NCBI RefSeq assembly: GCF_902830275.1
Contig: NZ_CADESW010000002.1
Coordinates: 434,001-498,000, forward strand
Length of the DNA: 64,000 nucleotides
Origin: Burkholderia stagnalis
GTDB lineage: Bacteria > Pseudomonadota > Gammaproteobacteria > Burkholderiales > Burkholderiaceae
Direction: 5' to 3'
The translations under genes and the position numbers were made by a program. Below are positions 37,563 through 47,387 of this stretch, one piece after another; position 1 is the stretch's first letter; each line of letters opens with the position of its first letter. The notes below the pieces were generated by a model. The model was not told the origin of the DNA, made no database searches, and saw nothing but the letters and a program-made list of their open reading frames with translations.

Positions 37563-39011
37563 TTAAACGCCCATCGTGAACCATGCATCGGTTCGCGCAT
37601 AGAGGTCGATGAAGCGCGCATGCCGCACCGCGAGCGCCGCGTCGCCGCGCGGCGCGGCCACCGGCGACGCGCCCGGCGCGAGCGCGGGCAGCGCGTCCTC
37701 GCGCCAGTGGCCGAGCGCGACGCCCGCAAGCAGCGCCGCGCCGCGGGTCGCCGCGTTCGGGCAATCGACCGCCTCGAGCGACGCGTCGAGCGCATCGGCC
37801 AGCAACTGCCGCCAGCGCGGATCGACCGAGCCGCCGCCCGCGAGGCGCAGCGACGCGACCGGCACGCGGGCCGCGTCGGCATCGCCCGTTCCGCGAATCG
37901 CATCGAGCCCCGCGCGCAGTGCGAACGCAACGCCTTCGAACGCCGCGCGCATCATCGCGCCGCGCGTGTCGCCGAGCCCGAGGCCGAGCCAGCCGCCGCG
38001 CGCGTCCGGGTTCATCCACGGCGAGCGCTCGCCGCTCAGGTAGGGCAGGAAGCACAGCCGTTCCGATGCGGGCTGCGCGAACGCGTCGTCGTAGGCGGCC
38101 GGCCAGTCCGCATAGCCGAGCCAGCCGCGCGCCGCTTCGAGCGCGAGCCCGACGTTCTGCATCGCCGCCATCGTGTAGTAGCCGCTGCCCGCCGCCGCGC
38201 GATAGCGATGCAGCCCGCGCCGCGCGGCCGGCAACTGGCCCGCGAGCACGACGATCTGCCCGCCGCTGCCGGTGGTCAGCAGCGCGTCGCCGTCGGCGAC
38301 GAGCCCGCTGCCCAGCGCCGCGCACGCGGTATCGGCCGCGCCGGTCGCGAGCGGCACGCCGGCCGGCAGGCCGAGCGCCGCGGCCGGCTCGGCGGCGAGC
38401 ACGCCGCACGGCGCGCCCGACGCGCGCACCGGCGCGAACAGTTCGCGCCGCAAGCCGAAGCGGCCGAGCAGCGCCGCATCCCACGCGCCGTCCGGCGCCG
38501 CGAGCGCGGTCGCGCACGCATCGCTCGGATCGGCGGCCATCTCGCCGCCAAGCACGACGCGCAACCAGTCCTTCGGCTGCACGGCCCAGCGCGCGGCGCG
38601 CCACGCGGCCGGCTCGTGCGCGGCAACCCAGCGCAGCAGCGGGCCCGCCATGCCCGGCGCGACCGGGTTCGCGCCGTCCGGCCAGTCGGCCGCATCGGCG
38701 AAGCGCACGGCGCGCGTGTCGGGCCAAAGCAGCGCGGGACGCACCGGGCGGCCGGCCGCATCGAGCAGCACGACGCCGTGCATCTGCCCGGAAAAGCCGA
38801 TCGCGCGAACCTGCGCGCGCTCGTCGGCGGGCAGCCGCGCGGCCGCGCGCACGAGCGCCTGCCACCACGCATCCGGCGCGATTTCCGCCCAGCCGGGCTG
38901 CGGCGACGACAGTGCATAAGGTTCGCTCGCGACCGCCCGTTCGACGCCGTCGGCGTCGAGCGTGACGAGTTTCACCGAGCCGGTGCCGAGATCGATTCCG
39001 AGCAAGCGCAT
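37563..39011 (-). CDS. FGGY-family carbohydrate kinase, xylulokinase-like (copy 2)
   Basis: A 482-residue sugar kinase. It opens with LGIDLGTGSVKLVTLD and has GFSGQMHGVVLLD, QPKDWLRVVLGG, FLPYLSGERSPWMNPD and LAGGGSVDPRW. The pattern is that of xylulokinase, but it differs throughout from the copy at 19905-21386, so it is an older paralogue rather than a recent duplicate. Substrate could be another ketose or polyol. The ATG at 39011 starts the phosphate-binding motif; longer frames upstream are not conserved. It stands alone between adhC and an NCS2 permease. A 6-bp palindrome lies at 37527-37542 after its stop. Confidence 0.87.
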   Translation of the reverse strand: MRLLGIDLGTGSVKLVTLDADGVERAVASEPYALSSPQPGWAEIAPDAWWQALVRAAARLPADERAQVRAIGFSGQMHGVVLLDAAGRPVRPALLWPDTRAVRFADAADWPDGANPVAPGMAGPLLRWVAAHEPAAWRAARWAVQPKDWLRVVLGGEMAADPSDACATALAAPDGAWDAALLGRFGLRRELFAPVRASGAPCGVLAAEPAAALGLPAGVPLATGAADTACAALGSGLVADGDALLTTGSGGQIVVLAGQLPAARRGLHRYRAAAGSGYYTMAAMQNVGLALEAARGWLGYADWPAAYDDAFAQPASERLCFLPYLSGERSPWMNPDARGGWLGLGLGDTRGAMMRAAFEGVAFALRAGLDAIRGTGDADAARVPVASLRLAGGGSVDPRWRQLLADALDASLEAVDCPNAATRGAALLAGVALGHWREDALPALAPGASPVAAPRGDAALAVRHARFIDLYARTDAWFTMGV

Positions 39012-39404
39012 TACGTGGCGACGATTCGAATTGAGGGATTCAGATGATAGCGGGACTGGCGTACTCGCCCCATTAATCGGCGCGCGTATTCGCCCCCCCG
39101 AAAAACCGCTGCTTACGGGATAACCCGGTGCAGTTTTTCGCAAGTCGAAATGGCCATTATTCCGCATCAGCGATACACACCATAAAGCGGCCGATATTTG
39201 ACAGGGGCGCCAGCGCTATTTTGGATGGCTATAAAACCGGGAAACCTCACTCCCACGGCGATTCCCGATGCGCGACATCCCGCACCATGCCGAATTGGCA
39301 TATCGAACCAGCAAAGAACGGAATAGAACCCAGTGCTCTTGTTGCGGTTTTGCATTCCGCATAACTTCGTACCACCTCGAATACAAGATCATGGAGTGAG
39401 ACAG
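39012..39404. other. Intergenic region of 393 bp, lower GC than its surroundings
   Basis: Between the divergent kinase gene and the NCS2 permease. It contains TTGACA at 39198-39203 with a poor -10 (TTGGAT) 17 bp on, and a small TTCG/CGAA hairpin close to the permease start. No convincing gene is present. The permease leader could be up to about 175 nt, long enough for RNA-based control. Confidence 0.5.
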
Positions 39405-40778
39405 ATGCAATCGAACACGGCCCATCCGTGCGATGAGGTGTTGCCGGCCGGCAAGCTCGTTACGCTCGGACTGCAGCACGTTCTCGTCATGTACGCCGGC
39501 GCGGTCGCCGTGCCGCTCATCGTCGGCGGCGCACTCAAGCTGCCGAAAGACCAGATCGCGTTCCTGATCAGCGCCGATCTGTTTTCCTGCGGCATCGCCA
39601 CGCTGATCCAGACGCTCGGCCTGTGGATCTTCGGCATCCGCCTGCCGGTCATCATGGGCTGCACGTTCGCCGCGGTCGGCCCGATGATCGCGATCGGCAC
39701 GAACCCCGGCCTCGGCATCCTCGACATCTTCGGCTCGACGATCGCGGCCGGCATCATCGGCATCGTGCTCGCGCCGACGATCGGCAAGCTGCTGAGATTC
39801 TTCCCGCCCGTCGTCGTCGGCACGGTGATCTCGGTGATCGGCCTGTCGCTGATGGAGGTCGGGATCAACTGGGCCGCGGGCGGCGTCGGCAACCCGGAAT
39901 ACGGCAGCCCCGTCTACCTCGGCCTGTCGCTGCTGGTGCTCACGCTGATCCTGCTGATCAACAAGTTCGGCCGCGGCTTCATCGCGAACATCTCGGTGCT
40001 GCTCGGCATCGTCGCGGGCTTCGCGATCGCGTTCGCGATCGGCCGCGTGAACACCGACGGCGTGTCCGTCGCGCCGTGGGTCGGGATCGTGATGCCGTTC
40101 CATTTCGGCTGGCCGCACTTCGACCCGCTGTCGATCGCGACGATGGTCACGGTGATGTTCGTCACCTTCATCGAATCGACCGGGATGTTCCTCGCGGTCG
40201 GCGACATGGTCGACCGGCCGGTCGACCAGGATCGCCTCGTGCGCGGCCTGCGCGTCGACGGCCTCGGCACGCTGATCGGCGGCATCTTCAACTCGTTCCC
40301 GCATACGTCGTTCTCGCAGAACGTCGGCCTGATCGGCGTGACGGGCGTGAAGAGCCGCTTCGTCTGCGCGACGGGCGGCGTGATCCTGGTGCTGCTCGGG
40401 CTGTTCCCGAAGATGGCGCAGGTCGTCGCGTCGGTGCCGCCGTTCGTGCTCGGCGGCGCGGGGATCGTGATGTTCGGGATGGTCGCCGCGAACGGCGTGA
40501 AGGTGCTGTCGAAGGTCGACTTCGTGAACAACCACCACAACCTGTTCATCGTCGCCGTGAGCATCGGCATGGGCCTCGTGCCGGTCGTGTCGCCGCACTT
40601 CTTCTCGAAGCTGCCGGGCGCGCTCGCACCGATCCTGCACAGCGGCATCCTGCTCGCGTCGGTATCGGCGGTTGTCCTGAACATCGTGTTCAACGGCGTG
40701 AAGGGCGAGAAGGAGGCGAAGTGCGACATCCGCCGCGCCGGGCACGACTTCGACGGACGGCCGGCCGACCTGCATTGA
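39405..40778 (+). CDS. NCS2-family xanthine/uric acid permease
   Basis: A 457-residue nucleobase:cation symporter-2 protein with about fourteen membrane segments. Typical sequences are GLQHVLVMYAGAVAVPLIVG near the N-terminus, the central FFPPVVVGTVISVIGLSL, and SFPHTSFSQNVGLIGVTGVKSRFVC. The latter is close to the NCS2 purine-transporter signature with a QNVG motif. Xanthine or uric acid is more likely than uracil on this motif. The ATG at 39405 has GGAGTGAG upstream. It is followed by an intrinsic terminator at 40823. Confidence 0.9.
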   Translation: MQSNTAHPCDEVLPAGKLVTLGLQHVLVMYAGAVAVPLIVGGALKLPKDQIAFLISADLFSCGIATLIQTLGLWIFGIRLPVIMGCTFAAVGPMIAIGTNPGLGILDIFGSTIAAGIIGIVLAPTIGKLLRFFPPVVVGTVISVIGLSLMEVGINWAAGGVGNPEYGSPVYLGLSLLVLTLILLINKFGRGFIANISVLLGIVAGFAIAFAIGRVNTDGVSVAPWVGIVMPFHFGWPHFDPLSIATMVTVMFVTFIESTGMFLAVGDMVDRPVDQDRLVRGLRVDGLGTLIGGIFNSFPHTSFSQNVGLIGVTGVKSRFVCATGGVILVLLGLFPKMAQVVASVPPFVLGGAGIVMFGMVAANGVKVLSKVDFVNNHHNLFIVAVSIGMGLVPVVSPHFFSKLPGALAPILHSGILLASVSAVVLNIVFNGVKGEKEAKCDIRRAGHDFDGRPADLH

Positions 40779-40822
40779 TGCACGGACGCGCCGCGAACCG
40801 CGGCGCATCGTCCGGCCGCCAG

Positions 40823-40849
40823 ACGCCACGGCACCGCCGTGGCGTTTTT
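40823..40849 (+). terminator. Intrinsic terminator of the NCS2 permease gene
   Basis: Stem ACGCCACGGC / GCCGTGGCGT with a 3-nt loop runs into TTTTT on the plus strand, 45 bp after the permease stop. Confidence 0.88.
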
Positions 40850-40889
40850 CATGGCGCGGCGGCCGCGCGAATCGATCGCCGCAAATGGA

Positions 40890-40917
40890 AACGCCACGGA
40901 TTTTCATCCGTGGCGTT
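40890..40917 (-). terminator. Hairpin after the RND outer-membrane gene
   Basis: An 11-bp perfect stem (AACGCCACGGA / TCCGTGGCGTT, loop TTTTCA) lies 65 bp past the stop of the minus-strand outer-membrane gene. On that strand it is followed by TTTCCATTT. It shares its stem core with the facing terminator 40 bp away. Confidence 0.6.
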
Positions 40918-40981
40918 GTCGTATGCGCCGGCGCCCGGGTGACCTCCGCAGCGGCCACCCTTGGCTGCCTGCCGCAGGAGG

Positions 40982-42505
40982 TTACCCGTTGGCCGCCGTC
41001 GATGCCGGCGCCGGCGCGGCCGCCTTGTCGTAGTCGACCGCCTGATCGGCCGGGCGCGGCGTCTCGCCGGCCCGCTGGATCCAGCCCCCGCCCAGCGAGC
41101 GGTACAGGTCGACGAGGTTCGTCCACCGTGCGAGCCGCGCGCTGATCAGCGACTGTTGCGCCGCGTACAGGTCCGTCTGCGCGGTCAGCACCGACAGGTA
41201 GCTGTCCACGCCGTTCTTGTAACGCAGGTCCGACAGGTCGTAACGACGCTGCTGCGCGTGCTCGTTGCGCTGCAGCGCGGCGATCTGCTGGTCGTACGTG
41301 CCGCGTGCGGCCAGGCCATCCGACACCTCGCGGAACGCCGACTGGATCGCCTTCTCGTAGTTCGCGATCTCGATGCGCTTCTGCACGTTCGCGAGATCGA
41401 GGTTGGCGAGGTTCGCGCCGCCCTCGAAGATCGGCATCGTGATCTGCGGCGCGAACGACCACGCCGCCGTGCCGGCCTTGAACAGCCCGCCCAGCGTCGG
41501 GCTCGCGGTGCCGAACGCGCCCGTCAGCGAGATCTTCGGGAAGAATGCCGCGCGCGCCGCGCCGATGTTCGCGTTGGCCGCGAGCAGGTTCTGCTCCGCT
41601 TCCATGATGTCCGGACGGCGTGTGAGCAAGTCCGACGGCAAACCGGCCGGAATGTCGGTCAGGAAGTTCTGCGCGTCGAGCGGCAGGCCCGGCGGCAGGT
41701 CGTCCGGCAGCGGCTGGCCGATCAGCAGCACCAGCGCGTTCAAGGCCTGCGCGCGGGCACGCGCCTGCGCCTGCTGGTTCGCCAGCGCCGTTTCGACGAT
41801 CGTCTGCGCCTGGCGCAGGTCGAGCTCCGAGCCGGTGCCGTTGTCGAACTTCAGCTTCGTCAGGTCGTACGACGCCTGCGCGGATTTCAGCGTGTCTTCC
41901 GTCACCTTCAGCAGGTCGTCGGTCGACAGCACCGTCAGGTACTGGTCCGCGACCTGCGACACCAGCAGGATCTCCGTCGCCTTGCGCGCCTGCGCGGTCG
42001 CGAGGTATTTCGCGAGCGCCTGGTCCTTCAGGCTCTGAATCCGGCCGAACAGATCGAGCTCCCACTGCGCCTGCAGCCCGACGTTGTACGTCGTCGAGAT
42101 GTTGCGCCCCGGGATCGCCGTGAGCCCGTTCGGCGTGCGCGTGCGGTTGCCGGTGCCCACCGCGTCGAGCTTCGGGAACAGGTCCGCGCGCGTGATCTGG
42201 TACTGCGCGCGCGCCGCCTCGATGTTCAGCACCGACACGCGCAGGTCGCGGTTGTTCTTCAACGCGATGTCGATCAGCCGCTGCAGGCGCGGATCGACGA
42301 AGAATTCGCGCCAGCCGATGTCGGTCGCCGCCTGGCCGTTCGCGCTGCGCGCGCCGGCCGTCGCGGCCGGCTGCGTCGCATAGACGCCACCGGACGGGAA
42401 CGCCTGCGCGACGGGCGCATCGGGCCGCTTGTAGTGCGGCGCCATCGTGCAGCCCGTGGCGAAAAGCGCGACCGCGATTGCAGTCAAAGCATGTTTTTGC
42501 ATCAT
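40982..42505 (-). CDS. oprB: RND efflux outer-membrane lipoprotein (OprM/OprB type)
   Basis: A 507-residue outer-membrane channel subunit of the NodT/OprM family that forms the exit duct of the tripartite pump. The lipoprotein signal has a lipobox ending ATGC near residue 18. Two OEP repeats carry sequences such as DLRVSVLNIEAARAQYQITRADLFPKLDAVG and RPDIMEAEQNLLAANANIGAARA. Three tandem starts exist (GTG 42508, ATG 42505, ATG 42502); 42505 overlaps the RND stop as TGATG. The C-terminal tail is Ala/Pro-rich. It is the last gene of the operon. The name follows the B. pseudomallei BpeAB-OprB system and is by analogy. Confidence 0.88.
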   Translation of the reverse strand: MMQKHALTAIAVALFATGCTMAPHYKRPDAPVAQAFPSGGVYATQPAATAGARSANGQAATDIGWREFFVDPRLQRLIDIALKNNRDLRVSVLNIEAARAQYQITRADLFPKLDAVGTGNRTRTPNGLTAIPGRNISTTYNVGLQAQWELDLFGRIQSLKDQALAKYLATAQARKATEILLVSQVADQYLTVLSTDDLLKVTEDTLKSAQASYDLTKLKFDNGTGSELDLRQAQTIVETALANQQAQARARAQALNALVLLIGQPLPDDLPPGLPLDAQNFLTDIPAGLPSDLLTRRPDIMEAEQNLLAANANIGAARAAFFPKISLTGAFGTASPTLGGLFKAGTAAWSFAPQITMPIFEGGANLANLDLANVQKRIEIANYEKAIQSAFREVSDGLAARGTYDQQIAALQRNEHAQQRRYDLSDLRYKNGVDSYLSVLTAQTDLYAAQQSLISARLARWTNLVDLYRSLGGGWIQRAGETPRPADQAVDYDKAAAPAPASTAANG

Positions 42506-45500
42506 CACTGCCCCTTCTTCTCGTCGTCGCCGTGGCTGCCCTTCTCCGCCTCGTGCATGTGGTCCTGCGCAAGACGCAGCGCCTCGTCGACGTCTTCCTT
42601 CTCGCCGCTGAAGATCGCGCGGATCTTCACGAAGAACATCGGGATCATGAAGATCGCGAGGAACGTCGCGGTGATCATCCCGCCGATCACGCCCGTGCCG
42701 ATCGCGTGCTGGCTCGCCGAACCCGCGCCGTTGCTGATCGCGAGCGGCATCACGCCGAGAATGAACGCGAGCGACGTCATCAGGATCGGACGCAGCCGCA
42801 GGCGCGCCGCTTCCAGCGCGGCCTCGATCGGCCCCATCTTCTCCGTCTGCTGCAGTTCGCGCGCGAACTCGACGATCAGGATCGCGTTCTTCGCCGACAA
42901 GCCCACGGTGGTCAGCAGGCCGACCTGGAAGAACACGTCGTTTTCCAGACCGCGCATCGTCGCCGCGAGCAGTGCGCCGATCACGCCGAGCGGCACGACC
43001 ATGATCACCGAGAACGGGATCGACCAGCTTTCATACAGTGCCGCGAGACACAGGAACACGACGAGGATCGAGATCGCGTACAGGATCGGCGCCTGCGAAC
43101 CCGACTGGATTTCCTGGTACGACAGCCCCGTCCACGAATAGCCGACGCCGTCCGGCAGCTTCTTCGCGAGCGCTTCCATCGCCGCCATCGCCTGGCCGGT
43201 CGACTTGCCCGGTGCGGCCTGGCCCTGGATTTCCATCGCCGAGATGCCGTTGTAACGCTCGAGCTTCGGCGAACCATACGTCCAGTGACCGGTCGCGAAC
43301 GCGCTGAACGGCACCATCCCGCCCGAGCCGTTGCGCACGTACCAGATGTTCAGGTCTTCCGGCGTCATCCGGAACGGCGCATCGGACTGCACGTACACCT
43401 TCTTGATCCGGCCGTCGGTGTCGAGGAAGTTGTTCACGTACTGCGATGCCCACGCGATCGAGAACGTCTGGTCGATCGCCGACGCGGTGACGCCGAGCGC
43501 ATTCGCCTTCTCGCGGTCGATGTTCACCTTGTACTGCGGCGTATCGTTCAGGCCGTTCGGACGCACGCCCTGCAGCGTCGGATCCTTCGAGGCCATCCCG
43601 AGCAGCTGGTTGCGCGCGGCCATCAGCGCGTCGTGGCCGACCCCCGCGTTGTCCGTCAGCTCGAAGTCGAAGCCGGCGGCGGTGCCGAGTTCCGGAATCG
43701 ACGGCGGGTTGAACGGAATCACGAGCGCGTCCTTGTAACCCGCATAGCGCCCGAACATCCGGCCGATCAGCGCCTGGACCTTCTGGTTCGCGTGCTGACG
43801 CTTCGCATAGTCCTTCAGCCTGACGAACACGAGGCCCGAGTTCTGGCCGCGGCCCGCGAAGCTGAAGCCGTTGACCGTAAACGCGGATTCGACGATATCC
43901 TTCTCGTCCTTCAGCAGGTAGTCGGAAATGTTCGCGAGCGTCTTCGCGGTGGTTTCCTGCGTCGAGCCGGACGGCGTCTGCACGATCACGAACATCAGGC
44001 CCTGGTCTTCATCCGGCAGGAACGACTTCGGCAGGCGCACGAACAGCAGGCCGACCGCGACGATCACGACCAGGTAGATGATGAGCCAGCGGCCCGAGCG
44101 CTTGATCACGTGGTGCACGCCGACGTGGTACTTGTCGCGGCTCTGGTTGAACGTGCGGTTGAACCAGCCGAAGAAGCCCTTCTTCTCTTCGTGATGGCCC
44201 TGCGGAATCGGCTTGAGGATCGTCGCGCACAGCGCCGGCGTCAGAATCAACGCGACGAGCACCGACAGCACCATCGCCGACACGATCGTCAACGAGAACT
44301 GGCGATAGATCGCGCCCACCGAGCCGCCCGAGAACGCCACCGGCACGAACACCGCCGACAGCACGAGCGCCACGCCCACCAGCGCGCCGGTGATCTGGCC
44401 CATCGCCTTGCGGGTTGCTTCCTTCGGCGACAGCCCCTCTTCCGCCATCACCCGCTCGACGTTCTCCACCACCACGATCGCATCGTCCACCAGCAGGCCG
44501 ATCGCGAGCACGAGGCCGAACATCGACAGCGTGTTGATCGAGAAGCCCACCATCGACATGATCGCGAACGTGCCGAGCAGCACCACCGGCACTGCGATCG
44601 TCGGGATGATCGTCGCCCGCAGGTTCTGCAGGAACAGGTACATCACGAGGAACACGAGCACGATGCCTTCCAGCAGCGTCTTGACCACTTCCTCGATCGA
44701 CAGCTTCACGAACGGCGTCGTGTCATATGGATACGCCACCGACAGGCCGTGCGGGAAGTACTTCGACAGCGTGTCCACCTGCTGGCGCACCGCCTTCGCC
44801 GTCGCGAGCGCGTTCGCGTTGGTCGCGAGCTGGATGCCCAGCGCCGCGCTCGGCTTGCCGTTGTACTTGGTGTCGAAGTTGTAGTTTTCCGCGCCGAGCG
44901 CGACGTGCCCGACATCCTTCAGGCGCACCTGCGAACCGTCCTGGTTGACCTTCAGCAGGATGTTGCCGAACTCCTCCGGCGTGCGCAGCAGCGTCGCCTC
45001 GGTGATCGTCGCCTGCAGCATGGTGCCCGGCTTCGCCGGCGTGCCGCCGAGCTGGCCGCCCGCGACCTGCACGTTCTGCGAGCTGATCGCGCTCGTCACG
45101 TCGACCGGCGTGAGGCCGTAGTTGGTCAGGCGGTTCGGATCGAGCCAGATCCGCATCGCGTACTGCGAGCCGAACAGCGTGACGGTGCCGACGCCGTTGA
45201 GACGGCTGATCGGATCCTTCACGTGCGACGCGACGTAGTTCGCGAGGTCGTAGCGGTTCATGCTGCCGTCTTCGGACGTGAAGGCGAGCACCAGCAGGAA
45301 GCTGCTGCTCGACTTCGTCACCGACAGGCCGAGCTGCTGCACGACCTGCGGCAGGATCGGCGTCGCGAGCGACAGCTTGTTCTGCACCTGCACCTGCGCG
45401 ATATCGGCGTTGGTGCCCGGCGCGAACGTCAGCGTGATCGTCGCGGTGCCCGAGTCGTCACTCGTCGACGACATGTACAGGAAGTTGTCGAGACCGCTCA

Positions 45501-45705
45501 TCTGCTGCTCGATCACCTGCGTCACCGTGTCTTCCACCGTCTTCGCGGAAGCGCCCGGATAGTTCGCGGTGATCTGGATCGATGGCGGGGCGATCGTCGG
45601 ATACTGCGAGATCGGCAGCGTGAAGATCGCCGCGACCCCGGCCAGCATCAGGATGATGGCGATCACCCACGCGAAGATCGGGCGATCGATAAAAAACTTT
45701 GCCAT
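42505..45705 (-). CDS. bpeB: RND multidrug efflux transporter (AcrB/BpeB type)
   Basis: A 1066-residue proton-driven inner-membrane pump. Twelve membrane segments and two large periplasmic loops fit the HAE1 family. It has the N-terminal [34 protein letters not shown]4 sequence [20 protein letters not shown] with the two proton-relay aspartates, and the C-terminal [15 protein letters not shown]. The substrate range by analogy includes macrolides, aminoglycosides, fluoroquinolones and homoserine lactones. It lies 15 bp after the fusion-protein gene and overlaps the outer-membrane gene. Confidence 0.94.
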   Translation of the reverse strand: MAKFFIDRPIFAWVIAIILMLAGVAAIFTLPISQYPTIAPPSIQITANYPGASAKTVEDTVTQVIEQQMSGLDNFLYMSSTSDDSGTATITLTFAPGTNADIAQVQVQNKLSLATPILPQVVQQLGLSVTKSSSSFLLVLAFTSEDGSMNRYDLANYVASHVKDPISRLNGVGTVTLFGSQYAMRIWLDPNRLTNYGLTPVDVTSAISSQNVQVAGGQLGGTPAKPGTMLQATITEATLLRTPEEFGNILLKVNQDGSQVRLKDVGHVALGAENYNFDTKYNGKPSAALGIQLATNANALATAKAVRQQVDTLSKYFPHGLSVAYPYDTTPFVKLSIEEVVKTLLEGIVLVFLVMYLFLQNLRATIIPTIAVPVVLLGTFAIMSMVGFSINTLSMFGLVLAIGLLVDDAIVVVENVERVMAEEGLSPKEATRKAMGQITGALVGVALVLSAVFVPVAFSGGSVGAIYRQFSLTIVSAMVLSVLVALILTPALCATILKPIPQGHHEEKKGFFGWFNRTFNQSRDKYHVGVHHVIKRSGRWLIIYLVVIVAVGLLFVRLPKSFLPDEDQGLMFVIVQTPSGSTQETTAKTLANISDYLLKDEKDIVESAFTVNGFSFAGRGQNSGLVFVRLKDYAKRQHANQKVQALIGRMFGRYAGYKDALVIPFNPPSIPELGTAAGFDFELTDNAGVGHDALMAARNQLLGMASKDPTLQGVRPNGLNDTPQYKVNIDREKANALGVTASAIDQTFSIAWASQYVNNFLDTDGRIKKVYVQSDAPFRMTPEDLNIWYVRNGSGGMVPFSAFATGHWTYGSPKLERYNGISAMEIQGQAAPGKSTGQAMAAMEALAKKLPDGVGYSWTGLSYQEIQSGSQAPILYAISILVVFLCLAALYESWSIPFSVIMVVPLGVIGALLAATMRGLENDVFFQVGLLTTVGLSAKNAILIVEFARELQQTEKMGPIEAALEAARLRLRPILMTSLAFILGVMPLAISNGAGSASQHAIGTGVIGGMITATFLAIFMIPMFFVKIRAIFSGEKEDVDEALRLAQDHMHEAEKGSHGDDEKKGQ

Positions 45706-45720
45706 GAAACAGGCTCCCTG

Positions 45721-46989
45721 TTATTGCGCGCTCGACGCGGCGGCGCTCGAAGCCGCTGCGCCCGATGCGGCTGCACCCGATGCGGCGGCGAACGAACCCG
45801 CGGCAGCCGGCGCGGCGGTTGCGGCAGCGCCCGAAGCGGCGCCCGGCGCTTGCGCGAGCGTCGCCGGCACGGCCTTCACGGTCGCGCCCGGGCGCACCTT
45901 GTCGATGCCTTGCACGATCACGCGGTCGCCCGCCTGCAGGCCGCCTTCGACGACCCAGTCCTGGCCCTGCATGCCCGCCGTCGTCAGCTGGTGCGGCGCG
46001 ACCTTGTTGTCCGCGCCGACCACCAGCGCGACCGCCTGGCCCTTCTGGTCATGCGTGACGCCGATCTGCGGCACCAGGAACGCGTTCTCGTTCACGCCTT
46101 CCTCGATGCGCGCGCGCACGAACATCCCCGGCAGCAGCACGCGGTCCTTGTTCGGGAAGATCGCGCGGATCGTCACCGAGCCCGTCGCCTGGTCCACCGT
46201 CACGTCCGAGAACTGCAGCTTGCCCGGCTCCGAATACGTCTTGCCGTCTTCCAGGATCAGCGACACCTTCGCCGCGCCCGGGCCGCTCGTCTTCAGCTTG
46301 CCGCTCTGCACGTCCTGGCGCAGCTTCAGCCCGTCGAGGCTCGACTGCGTGAGGTCCACGTACACCGGGTCGAGCTGCTGCACGGTCGACATCAGCGTCG
46401 CCTGGCTCGCCTGCACGTAGGCGCCCGGCGTGACCTGCGAGATGCCGACGCGGCCCGTGATCGGCGACACGACGTCCGTGTAGCCGAGGTTGATCTGCGC
46501 GGTGTCGACCGCGGCCTTGCCGGCCGCGACGTCGGCGGCGGCCTGCCCTTGCGCGGCCACCGCGTTGTCGTAGTCCTGCTTGCTGATCGCGTTCGCGCCA
46601 ACGAGCACCTTGTAGCGCGAGACGAGTGCGTTCTGCGTCGCGAGGTTCGCCTGCGCCTTCGCGAGCGTCGCCTTCGCGCTGTTCAGCTGCGCGATGTAAG
46701 GCGCCGGATCGATCTTGTAGAGGCGCTGGCCGGCCTTGACGTCGCTGCCTTCGGTGAATTCACGGCGCAGCACGATGCCGTCGACCCGCGCGCGCACCTG
46801 CGCGACGAGGAATGCGTTGGTGCGGCCCGGCAACTCGGTGAACACCGCGACGTTTTGCGGCTGGACGGTGACGACGCCGACTTCCGGCGTTTGCGGCGGC
46901 GGTGCCGATTCTTTTTTCCCGCACGCGGCCAGGAAAACGGCGGCCGTCGCGACAGTGATTAGGCGGTATGGAACCCGTTCGACGCGCAT
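45721..46989 (-). CDS. bpeA: RND periplasmic adaptor, membrane fusion protein (AcrA/BpeA type)
   Basis: A 422-residue lipoprotein adaptor with lipobox LAAC near residue 22. Lipoyl/hairpin sequences are visible: TELPGRTNAFLVAQVRARVDGIV and LYKIDPAPYIAQLNSAKATLAKAQANL, then the beta-barrel part. The last ~35 residues are an Ala/Ser/Gly repeat tail (units such as AASGAAASS) that is probably disordered. The ATG at 46989 has AGAGGT 6-9 nt upstream. The gene is first in bpeA-bpeB-oprB and is divergent from the TetR gene, with the AcrR-like operator about 240 bp upstream. Confidence 0.92.
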   Translation of the reverse strand: MRVERVPYRLITVATAAVFLAACGKKESAPPPQTPEVGVVTVQPQNVAVFTELPGRTNAFLVAQVRARVDGIVLRREFTEGSDVKAGQRLYKIDPAPYIAQLNSAKATLAKAQANLATQNALVSRYKVLVGANAISKQDYDNAVAAQGQAAADVAAGKAAVDTAQINLGYTDVVSPITGRVGISQVTPGAYVQASQATLMSTVQQLDPVYVDLTQSSLDGLKLRQDVQSGKLKTSGPGAAKVSLILEDGKTYSEPGKLQFSDVTVDQATGSVTIRAIFPNKDRVLLPGMFVRARIEEGVNENAFLVPQIGVTHDQKGQAVALVVGADNKVAPHQLTTAGMQGQDWVVEGGLQAGDRVIVQGIDKVRPGATVKAVPATLAQAPGAASGAAATAAPAAAGSFAAASGAAASGAAASSAAASSAQ

Positions 46990-47223
46990 GGAGCGACCTC
47001 TGTGTATAACCAATGGAATGAGTGCTGCACCCGACCCGAGCGCAACACGGATGCGCCTCGCGGCGCAGATCGAACACCTGAATTACTGGACTGCTGGATA
47101 CAGCAAGCGGCACGAGACCACAGTGCCGACGAGACGCCGCGAACTGCGGCCTGGTACTTTGGCGGGAATCAGCAGCTGGGATATTAACTGATTGCCCCTT
47201 TGGCCATTCGATCGTAGGGTGCT

Positions 47224-47253
47224 ATTGTATATACATTCACGAATGTATGTAAA
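47224..47253 (-). promoter_or_regulatory. Predicted promoter of the RND operon
   Basis: On the minus strand TTTACA (47253-47248) is followed by TACAAT (47229-47224) after 18 bp, or TATACA (47231-47226) after 16 bp. The hexamers overlap the operator, so bound repressor would exclude RNA polymerase. Confidence 0.6.
47228..47251. promoter_or_regulatory. AcrR/TtgR-type operator
   Basis: A 24-bp near-perfect inverted repeat with half-sites TATATACATTC and GAATGTATGTA around a 2-bp centre. It differs at very few positions from the E. coli AcrR operator as I recall it. The divergent TetR protein is the obvious ligand. Confidence 0.85.
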
Positions 47254-47387
47254 AAGCCCTCTCAGCCCACCCCACGAATCGGTATTACGGATTGTTACGA
47301 ATCGCAAGCATATCCGGTTTTGGACTTCCGGAGCGAGGGTGTGAACCTTATTATCCCGCCCACCGATCGATCACCCCAGGCCTGCAT

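Larger units (their letters stand above)
46990..47387. other. Divergent control region of the RND operon
   Basis: 398 bp without a gene between the adaptor gene and the TetR regulator. It holds the 24-bp operator at 47228-47251 and the overlapping minus-strand promoter. The stretch from the promoter to the adaptor ATG gives a leader of about 220 nt in which I recognise nothing certain. Confidence 0.7.

Noticed and set aside
39216..42572. Open frame of 1118 codons on the minus strand over the permease and outer-membrane genes
   Set aside because: Low-complexity Arg/Asp/His composition; the NCS2 permease and OprM-type genes explain the DNA.
42478..46962. Open frame of 1494 codons antisense to the RND operon
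   Set aside because: His/Arg/Asp-rich translation without domains, exactly mirroring third-position GC bias of the real genes; typical antisense frame of high-GC DNA.
47170..47215. Seven-codon leader peptide in the RND operon leader
   Set aside because: A short ATG frame on the minus strand lacks a ribosome site; frames this short are expected by chance.
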